From assembly GCA_026260175.1 (NCBI GenBank), contig JAKCWW010003093.1:10287-50771 (forward strand): a DNA stretch of 40,485 nucleotides, given 5' to 3'. This document shows, one piece after another, positions 31,599 to 40,485 of the stretch. The translations under genes were made by a program, and so were the position numbers. Source of the DNA: Reticulitermes lucifugus (lineage: Eukaryota > Arthropoda > Insecta > Blattodea > Rhinotermitidae). How positions within the stretch are numbered: position 1 is the first letter of the stretch; each line of letters starts with the position of its first letter. Under the pieces are notes generated by a model that saw nothing but the letters and a program-made list of their open reading frames with translations, made no database searches and had not been told where the DNA came from.

Positions 31599-34497
31599 CT
31601 GTGTTACACAAATAAAACTGATATTATTTGCATGCCTCATACGTTTAGGTGTAGAATGAGAGCCTGAAAATAATTTCTGTGTATGCTTTTGTGCTGTAAA
31701 ATTTGATTAAGCTTGATAGAATAGGATAAAATTTATTTAATTCCATAAATCTTTCAGTTGACTAAACCAGCTATTTAGAACAGGACGTGATACAGAATGT
31801 AGTACTTGTTTCAGATACAGAGATAAATGCATAATAATTATTTATTTACAGTGTTACAGGAAACTGACAGTTTTACTCTTGCATGTTTGTAAGAAAATTT
31901 GGAATTTTCATTTGACATAAGTTCTTATATAGCATAGAAGGTATATGCTGATAGAGACACTTGAAGCAGTGGCTTAAATACTGTCATATCATGATTTAAA
32001 CGTTTAATGATTGGTGGAAGGCTACTGAACAATTTGATTTCTGCATAATGAACTGTTTTTTTTATATTTACTGAGGCTGGTTCTTGGCACATGTAGGTCA
32101 TATCTGTACCCTTTGTCGTTTCTATCTGGATTAGTTTGACATTTTTCCATGTTGTCCACATCAGAGTTTAATACCGAGATTAAGAATTCACTGCCAAGTG
32201 GAAGAATGGTAGACTTCCTAAGTAATTTCGTACAAGAGTCTTAGTTTTTTGTGCTTGCCATTATTCTAATAATTATGTTTCGGATTTAAAATACCTCTTG
32301 GTGTCTGTTGGATTTCCACAGAGGAGTATTCCATATGACATGATGGGATGGAAGTAAGCAAATCAAATTTATTTTAGAGTGATGTTACTGTCTTCATTGC
32401 GTAGCATGCAGAATTCAATTTACAGATAATGCATTCAGTGTGTTTTCTAGTTTAAGTTATAGTCATTGTACAGACCAAGAAGTTTAGTTTTCTGCTTCTT
32501 CAGTTGTATTATTACTATATCCTATATTTAGATCAACATGTGTTGTTAGTACGGAATTTAAAGAAAGTTGTTTTGTCAAAATTGAATGTACACGTATTGG
32601 CTTTAAACCGTTTTTAAAGTAATTGAAGACACCCATTTATGCAATTTTTGATTGATCTGCGGATGTGAAATAACAATACTATATGAATACTAGTATCATT
32701 AATATCACTGGTGTAGGTTTCAATTGAGAGTTTGTGGCTGGAAACAGATCATTGATATATGAAAAAGACTGGAGAACCAAGTATTAAACCCCGAAGGGAA
32801 TTGATGTTTTATGACCCCCATTATGCGTGTTTTCTGTAATTTGAATGTGGTGAATTTATTTCTACTTTTTGTTTTCTTTCATGAATATATGATTTAAACC
32901 ACTTGTACCTTGAATTCTGTAAAAAAGTGGGTCTAGTGAGCATAATCTTTTACTTACACAATCAAATGCTTTAGCAAGATTGCATGATATTCCAGCAATA
33001 CACATTTTATTATTAAGAGCACATACAATTTTTTTCTGTAAAGCTGACATGGCTTCTTTCACAATGATATATTTTCTGAATGACTATTGCTCATCTGCAT
33101 GAATGTTAGTTATTCCATTATAAACAACTCTCAGATATGTTAGAGAATGCAGTCAGTAATGAAACTGGTCTGTAATTGGATTTGCGTGATTTTTCGCCCT
33201 TATACAGAGGTCTAACTTTGGAATATTTAAGTCAGTCTATAAATATTCACATTGTTGTTGAATTATTAAAATTGCATCTTCATGGAGTACTAATGTAATC
33301 TGTGCAGATTTGGAGTAGTTTAGTTGATATTCTATCTTAACCACATGAATGTTTTCATTTGAGAGACTTCATTCTACTTTTCATTTATTTGCTGCTCTCG
33401 GCATAAGCTATATATTTAGGAAGGTTTTAGCAATAGCTTTAGCTAGGCACTCTGCTGCATCTTCTGTAACATTGTCGGTCTTCCATACAAATTAGTAAGC
33501 ATATGGCCTAGGCCTGAAGTCATTTTTCATGGGGAAGAATAAAACTCCCTTTGCCTTAGTCATTGTAAACATTCTGCACACGGATGGTTTAGCAAAAGCA
33601 TGTTGCACAAAATAAATAAATCAGACTACTACCAGCTACCCATGATAATTTATATGGTAATTATGTTAATTTTTTATGTGAATGTAATATGAAATGCTAC
33701 TGTTTGCCTAGGTATGATACCATAAAAGAGTTTACAGTTCTGTGTCCATGTTAATGACATTTAGGACCATCTGAATTACTTTTAAGGTTATGTGTAGGCC
33801 TACCTATATACAATTTTTGTTTATGAGTAAAGAGTATTGGTGAGACACAAACGGGAGTTAGATGTAGGACGGTGTAAAAGGATCAGTAAGTTGTTAATGT
33901 CCTGTTCTTTTCTTCATTTAATTTTGTGACGTTTTATTAAGTGCAGCCAAGTTATGACAAACAAATTCTAAGGAGGGCATGTTTTATATTACCTAGTCTG
34001 TTACATAAACATGTGATCTTAAAAACAGAGAATAATTGTTTCTGCAGAATTGTATGTTATACGTATAAAAGACTGATTATGTGTTACTTACATTAGAGTT
34101 CTTCAGCTCCAAGTTGTGTTCTTCCTGCCATAAGTTAAAATCTGTAGGCACTTCATCTCCTGAGGACACATTTTCGTTGCATGTTAACATGCTGGTTTCT
34201 TCCCACAAGTGTGTATTTGAGCTGTGCCTCCATTGATCCAAATCACATTTTTCTTGTCCATATTTTCCAGAATTTATAACAGTTGGGAGTCAGTGGAATA
34301 AAGTAATGGTTCCCTGTTGTCCAGCATATATGGATGTCATCTGATGGAATATAATCAGTCATCTGTGTTCTATCTCCTTGCTTGCATTTTATTGTGGTAA
34401 TGGATGTAGCATGCATCTTCCTGTTTTGTATTTCTTGTTCCATGACAGTAGACTTATCTCCATGATAAAATGGGAATATTACTCTAGGTCTATATTA
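31413..34497 (-). CDS. Unrecognised gene, two exons joined in phase, apparent frameshift
   Basis: Two minus-strand exons (about 34497-34092 and 31598-31413) join at phase 0 with GTAAGT and acacag splice sites. The last exon encodes VPWVDGRRWDLLPCDAI..., a charged EKQITLQKQLSEERKK helix and a proline-lysine end (ALKPPPK then TGA). The upstream exon reads PRVIFPFYHGDKSTV, MEQEIQNRKMHATS, TDYIPSDDIHICWTTGNHYF and PLTPNCYKFWK. It then needs one base removed from the T run at 34263-34266 (plus strand) to continue as YGQEKCDLDQWRHS...FNLWQEEHNLELKNSN into the donor. A possible start is Met at 34443, but the frame is open further up, so the true start may lie in an unseen exon. Residue use is that of a real protein. 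I do not recognise the family. The frameshift is either a sequencing error or gene decay. Confidence 0.55.
31922..33400 (-). pseudogene. Decayed LINE reverse transcriptase in the intron of the unrecognised gene
   Basis: Minus-strand translation across several frames gives VRPLYKGEKSRKSNYRPVSL, then CNLAKAFDCV (the FDLSKAFDCVNH motif of RT), a GHKTSIPFGV...SYINDL stretch matching KHGVPQGS...LYINDL, and a C-terminal HYAEIKLFSSLPPIIKRLN. Order and motifs are those of an insect non-LTR retrotransposon of the Jockey/CR1 type. Many stops and frameshifts show it is dead. It lies on the same strand as the host gene. Confidence 0.85.
34092..34497 (-). CDS. Unrecognised gene, upstream exon with one-base frameshift
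   Basis: Open in one frame from about 34497 to 34264 and in the next frame from there to the AAT|GTAAGT donor. Removing one A from the AAAA run (plus-strand T 34263-34266) makes it continuous. A weak acceptor (ataatatag) lies at its left boundary, so the upper limit is approximate. Confidence 0.5.
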
Positions 34498-34499
34498 TG

Positions 34500-36000
34500 G
34501 TATTTTATTATATGAATGGGAAGTTGTACCCACAGCCATTAATATCATAATTGTGATTCACAGTTATAGTTTGTTGAACTGATAGCTAAGTATGAGTAGA
34601 AATGCAACTGCAATAAGTGATTTTAATTAAAGACTGTCTATCTGATCAGACATCATATATTAGTGAATAAACTAAACCAACCTTGAAATATTAACATGCT
34701 GTGATTCTAAAGGAAGTACTTGAATGTGGTGGTGCATATTGTCAGAGTCTGAAGACAGGTTCTGGGAACAGATGAAGAAATGGGAACTGAAAAAAGTGGA
34801 ATGTGTCATATAATAATAAAAGTGTTGATTAGAATAAAATAAAGGTGAACCATAATTTTGAATGTCAAATGGAATGTAATGAAACTTGTTATGCTTAAGG
34901 GGTGTGTCAGCGGGTAGGAGAGCATTGAATGGGATGCTAAGTAGAATGGCTATGACATTGTTGTTTACACTTCGTATGTGTCACAATAGTGTACATACAG
35001 TGTCTGTTCATGTATATGTATATGTCCGGCTGATTACTAATGTTTGTGGTCTTGAGTTTACCTCCTGTATTAATCATATTTTACTTGGCATGTGCACATA
35101 GAACACAATTCATAATGGACTGCAAAAAGGAAGTGTGACTTGTACCATGTCTAGTCACATCCATTCATTTTGAAATAAGTGGCAGTTCTTGCTTAGATAA
35201 GTTTGTATGTGAAAACAAGAGGAGAGTACTACATAAAAGGGGTGAGAAAATAGTATGAACAAGAGATATGTGGGGAGTTTTAGAAGGAGAGAGAGAACTG
35301 AAGTATTACAGAAAAAACTTGTAAGGTATTTATTTTAGGATGATCACGAGAAAAGTGAAGGAAGGTACTGGTGATAGAAATGTGCAGACACAGAAATGAA
35401 GATTAAGAAGAACTGGATTTGCTAAACAGAAAGGCAATGTGAAGAAAGAGTGAAAAATTCAGATAAGAACTTGAAAAAGAAAGGAAACTGAAATACGTGA
35501 TGATACAAAATTAAGTCAGCATTTCTACAGTTGTGAATGAGACCAGAAAGAAAGGATTTCTTAATCATTTCCATGATCATCATTGGCAAGTAGGTCTTCC
35601 ATAGATGAAAAGGTTTTGTTAGAGAAGAGGCATTTTGATATTATTATATGTGTGTATATGTGTATGTTCACATGTAAGAACTTGCTGGATTAGATTCAGC
35701 AAGATCAAAAGTTGGACTGCAGAGGGGCCTTTCTACATATAATCCATTTTTAATCACAATGTTTCACTATCCGCTTAATTTTAAATAATTCTGATGACTA
35801 TGTAGACTAGAGTGATGTGAGACACAAAGCATGCTTATAGTGTCCTAGGCAACGGCATCAATTTGAGGAAGATTGAAAGAGTAGACAAAGACACAATAAA
35901 CATGAGAAATGTTTCTGAGGATGGAGAGTACAGTACTCAAGCTGTAGACATATAACAAAGTTTGAAGGTGAATAGAGGAGATCCTTGGGATGTTATGTTG
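34500..36000. other. AT/purine-rich stretch with nothing recognised
   Basis: No convincing exon. From about 35200 the plus strand becomes increasingly A/G-rich, possibly very old satellite units merging into the array to the right. Confidence 0.4.
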
Positions 36001-36611
36001 TATTTACTTCCCAGAAGATTTGACTCGCTGGTAGCACTGCTGTGAGAAGCTCAAAACTTGCATGAACAGAGAAACTAGAAAGATGCAAAACAGAGCAGAA
36101 GGTAGGAATGTTTGGGGGGGAGGGGAGAGGCTGTATGTAATACCAACTTCACATGCAAAAAGGAGACTGGACTAAGGAAAATTGTCTGAGGATTTGTTGA
36201 GCACAAAAGTATGGCAAAGAATAGAATGAAGAAGTGATGTACATAACAGAGATTGATAAACAGATCAAGTGATAATATGAGAGAGACTGTGGAATAAAAC
36301 AAGACATAATCTGTTGTGGCACAAAAAGATGGAGATAAAGAGTAAATGTACAGAGATGTACAATATAAATCAGATTATAGGTGAAGAATGAATGTGAAAA
36401 ATTAATATGAAGTTAAGAACACAGGACTGAAATGTTTCTGGCAGTAAAGTGGAGAGTAAGGGAGACAATATTGGTATGAACAGTACTGAAAGAGGTAGAG
36501 AATGAAGACAAAATTATCACAGTATCAAACTTGCTCATATGTTAGAACATTGCGTAATAGTGATCAAGAGTGGAAGTATGCATGCAGATGTATTATATTA
36601 AAACATATAAT

Positions 36612-36650
36612 ATTTATGTATGTATGTATGTATGTATGCATGCATGTAGT
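36612..36650. repeat. TATG/CATG microsatellite
   Basis: Run of tatgtatgtatgtatg and then catgcatg. Confidence 0.85.
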
Positions 36651-36799
36651 AAATACAGAGAAAATAAAACTGAGATTAGAATTGGTTGTCATGAGAAACA
36701 CACAGCATGCATAAGAGTGGTTTCATATAACAGATGTTCTAGGATGAAGATGGGAAAATAAACTAAACAATACACAGTGCCACACAGAACAAACAATTA

Positions 36800-37255
36800 T
36801 GAAACAGAATCAATGTAGAGAGGGACACCATGCATAGAAATTAAATTATATACAGGGAAGAATAAGAGAAATGGTATGCATGGAGTGTAGATGTGTCAGA
36901 AGTAAAGACAGGAGAGTAGTGAAAGTTAAAAAGGAAATGATGCTGTTATTCACAAAAATAAAATAACAGCACGTTTAGAATTAAAAAAAAAAGACTAAGA
37001 GAATATCATGCACAGTCACATCTGTGATAGTAGAGAGACAGAAAGATTTGGGAGGTTAATGAAGAGACAGACATGCACAGAAAGGACAGGAAACACATGT
37101 AATCTGAAGAGAGGGAAAGGCTGTGTAAAAATATGAAGTAAAAATATTGTACAATTAAAGTGATACAAAAGGGGGAAATGCCATGCACAGAAATGAAATA
37201 AAAGAGATGTGGAATTTAAAAGGTAGGAGAAATGAACATATGTAGAATAGAGAAA

Positions 37256-37290
<35 letters not shown>

Positions 37291-38240
37291 CATCCACACA
37301 AAATAGTTGTACATGACATTAAAGGGAGAAGGAGATAAGTTTGAGAGTTTGATGTTGAGAGAGGGAGATGTAATGCACACAAATGAAATAAAAACAGACA
37401 TAGTGTTAGGTAGGGAAAATATGAATGATGCACAGTTGTGAAATGGAACAAAAGTGGAATAAAGAATCTAAAAGAAGAGAAATGCCATGCACAGAAACTA
37501 AATGAAATTGTGTGAATTTATGAAGGAAAGATACAGGGTATGTCGTGCATAGAAAGTAGCTGTACCTGAGAGGAAAGAGAGAGAGAGTATGTAAGTTTGA
37601 AGAGGATGAGAGAGATCTGTTATACATAGAAATGAAGTAAAAGGATACATAGAATAAAGAGGGGAAGATAAGAGAGATGCTGTGCACAGAAGTGAAACAA
37701 AATAAATGGAAGTCAGAAGGAAACCAAGATAAATGTCATGCCAAGAAACAAATAAATTGTGTAGGGGTGAGAAGGAAAATGAGAGAATTGTCATGCCCAG
37801 AAATGAAATACAGTAAAACATAGAGGGTTGAGAAGGGAATATAAGGATGCCATGCGCAGAGAATACATTTATGTAATTATAAAAAGAGAGGGAGAGAGTA
37901 TGTTTAATGGATAGATAGACTTGTCATATACTGAGATTAAATACAACAGTTATAGAATGAAGAATGGAAAATTAGAGAAATTTTATTTGCAGAAATAGTG
38001 TGAAACAGGGTGGATGTAGAATTAGAAAAGGAAATGTAAGAGAAATACCATGCATAAGAATGAGATGAGGAAACAACAATTATGAAGGGCCAGTAAGAAA
38101 AATACCATGAACAGAGAATAAATATATGCTATTGTAAACAGATTGAGTCAGTGGAAGTGTGAGGGTATGGGCAGTGTAGAGGGAGGTATCATGCACAGAT
38201 CTGAAACGAAACTACTGTAGAAGGAAGGAAGAAAAATAAG
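36800..38240. repeat. Purine-rich satellite, divergent monomeric part (~57 bp)
   Basis: Variants of catgcacagaaatgaaata recur at about 37008, 37072, 37181, 37371, 37427, 37484, 37545, 37620, 37681, 37737, 37791 and 37849, mostly 54-64 bp apart. Between them lie A/G-rich spacers ending agagaa(a/t)(t)g. A GA microsatellite interrupts at 37258-37286. Units are diverged and no alternation is visible. Confidence 0.75.
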
Positions 38241-40485
38241 AGAAATTCCATGCACATAAATGAAATAGAAAAGATGAGCAGTTAGGAAAGAAAAATCAGA
38301 GAATTGTCATGCACAGAAATGAAACACAAGGAAAGGACAATGAAGCAAGAAAAATAAGAGACATGACATGCATGGGAGTCAAGTGCAACAATTCTAGGAG
38401 GAAGAAAGAAAAATCAGGGAATTGTCATGCACAGAAATGAAACAAGGAAAGGACAATGAAGCAAGAAAAATAAGAGACATGACATGCATGGGAGTCAAGT
38501 GCAACAATTCTAGGAGGAAAAAAGAAAAATTAGGGAATTGTCATGCACAGAAACGAATTAAAAGAGTGAGCAATTAAGAAAGAAGAATAAGAAACATGAC
38601 ATGCATGGAAATCAACTGAAGCTATTCCAGGTGGAGGAAAGAAAAACAAGAGAAATGACATGTATATAAACGTAAGAAAAGAGAAGAGCAATTAAGAAAA
38701 CAGAAAGAAAGAGACATGCCACAAAAAGAGATGAAATGAAATAATTTTAGGAGGAAGAAAAAAAAATAAGAGAATTGTCATGCACATAAATGAAAAAACT
38801 GATAACCAATTAAGATAGAAAAGTAAAAGCAATGCCATGCAAAGAAGTTAAGTGAAATGTTCAGTGAAGAAGAAAGAAAAATAAGAAAATTGTCATGCAC
38901 AGAAATGAAATAAAAGGAATGAGCAATTAAGTGAGAAAGATAAGACACGTGACATGAATGGAAAGCTAATGAAACTATTCTAGGAGGAAGAAAGAATAGT
39001 GAGAGAATTGTCATGCACACAAATGAAATAAAAGGGACAAGCAATGAAGAAAGAAAATACGAGACATGACATGCATGTAAATAAATGACTCAGTTGTAGG
39101 AGGAAGAAAGAAAAATAATAGAATTGTCATGCACAGAAATGAAATAAAAGGAATTAGCAATTAAGAAACAAAAATAAAAGACATGATATGCATGGAAATC
39201 AAATAAAAGAAATGTAGGAGAAAGAAAAAAAATGGGAGAATTGTCATGTACAGAAATTTAAAAAAAGGAGTGAGCACTTAAGAAAGAAGAATAATAGACA
39301 TGACATGCATGGAAATCAAATGAAACAATTCTAGGAGGAAGAGAGAAATAAGAGAAATGTCATGCACAGAAATGAAACAAAAGGAATGAGCAATTAAGAA
39401 AGAAATATAAGAGACATGCCATGCATGAAAATCAAATGAAATAATTGTAGGAGGAAGAGCAGAATAAGAGAAATGTCATGCACAGAAAATAAATGAAAGG
39501 AATGAGCAATTAAGAAAAGAAAGAGACATGACATGCATGGAATCAAATGGAACAATTCTCGGACGAAGAGAAGAATAAGAGAAATGTCATGCACAGAAAG
39601 GAATGAGCAATTAAGAAAGAAATATAAGACACATGGCATGTATGGAAATCAAATGACAGAATTGTAGGAGGAAGAGAGAAGAATAAGAGAAATGTCATGC
39701 ACAGAAACGAAAAAAAAAAGAATGAGCAATTAAGAAAAAGAAGAGACGACATGCATGGAAATCAAATGAAACAAACCTAGGACGAAGAGAAGAATAATAG
39801 AAATGTCATGCAAAGAAACGAAATGAAAGGAATGAGGAATTAAGAAAAGAAAGAGACATGACATACATGAAAATCAAATGTAACAATTCTAGGANGAATA
39901 GAAGAATAACAGAAATGTCATGCACAGAAACGAAATAAAAGGAATGAGCAATTAAGAAAAGAAAGGACATGACACGCATTTGAAATCAAATGAAAGAATT
40001 GTGGGAAGAAGAGAGAAGAATAAGAGAAATGTCACGCACAGAAACGAAATAAAAGGAATAAGCAATTAAGGAAAGAAAGAGACATGAAATGCATGGAAAT
40101 CAAATGAAAGAATTGTAAGAGTAAGAGAGAAGAATAAGAGAAGTGTCATGCACAGAAACGAAATAAAAGAATGGGAATTAAGAAAAGAAAAAGACATGAC
40201 ATGCATGGAAATCAAATGAAAGAATTGTAAGAGGAAAAGGGAACAATAAGATAAATATCATGCACAGAAACGAAATAAAAGGAATGAGCAATTAAGGAAA
40301 GAAAGAGACATGACATGCATGGAAATCAAATGAAAGTATTGTAAGAGGAAGAGAGAAGAATAAGATAAATATCATGCACAGAAACGAAATAAAAGGAATG
40401 AGCAATTAAGAAAAGAAAGAGGCATGACATGCATAGAAATCAAATGAAAGAATTGTAAGAGGAAGAGAGAACAATAAGATAAATA
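38240..40485. repeat. Purine-rich satellite, two-part unit (~114 bp), runs off the window
   Basis: Two related half-units alternate. One is catgcacagaaatgaaataa followed by a gagcaattaagaaa segment. The other is catgcatggaaatcaaatga followed by an attctaggaggaag segment. The gcacagaaacg start falls at 40036, 40150, 40262 and 40376, so the period is 112-114 bp. Copies become more alike towards the right end. One undetermined base (N) is at 39895. Long minus-strand open frames here come only from the repeat's composition. Confidence 0.92.

Noticed and set aside
36800-40485. Minus-strand genes for leucine/serine/phenylalanine-rich proteins
   Set aside because: The open frames arise from the purine-rich tandem repeat read backwards. 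They repeat with the satellite period.
36800-40485. CRISPR array
   Set aside because: Units are tandem and diverge gradually with no constant repeat separated by unique spacers, and the genome is eukaryotic.

Overview
This window looks like nuclear DNA from an insect. Three conserved genes are split by GT-AG introns, and one of them, snakeskin (Ssk), is an insect gut-junction gene. The DNA between exons is full of decayed SINEs, LINE tails, MITEs and fold-back elements. The repeat style resembles large hemimetabolous genomes such as cockroaches, termites or stick insects. That placement is inferred from the character of the repeats and was not tested.

Layout. 1-230: a 31-bp minisatellite. 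465-2822 (minus): a two-exon gene for a four-pass membrane protein. Its third membrane segment and its intron position match Ssk, so I read it as a tandem Ssk paralogue. 2823-9557: no gene seen; it holds a 0.47-kb inverted-repeat element with a hammerhead-ribozyme-like core, a SINE, a 158-bp palindrome and a pogo/Tigger-type MITE. 9558-18480 (minus): Ssk, three coding exons, complete at 157 residues, with a 7.4-kb first intron full of repeats. 18481-22255: a repeat-rich spacer. 22256-27755 (plus): adenylosuccinate lyase, seven exons (433 residues), lacking only the first coding exon of about 50 residues. 27856-31412: AT-rich, no gene seen. 31413-34497 (minus): an unrecognised gene with two exons joined in phase; one exon carries an apparent one-base frameshift and its intron holds a decayed LINE. 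About 36.8 kb to the end: a purine-rich satellite that changes from single ~57-bp units to a ~114-bp two-part unit and runs off the window.

How the genes relate. Ssk and its neighbour encode small tetraspan proteins. Ssk acts in smooth septate junctions of insect gut and Malpighian tubules with Mesh and Tsp2A (established in Drosophila). Adenylosuccinate lyase is a housekeeping purine enzyme transcribed divergently from Ssk; nothing suggests a functional link.

The most unusual signal is a set of hammerhead-like cores (CUGANGA, stem II, GAAA, then a very short stem III). Two of them form near-perfect ~160-bp palindromes with one core per arm. Minimal hammerheads are known from the terminal repeats of Penelope-like retroelements; the head-to-head palindromic form seen here could be a distinct non-autonomous family.
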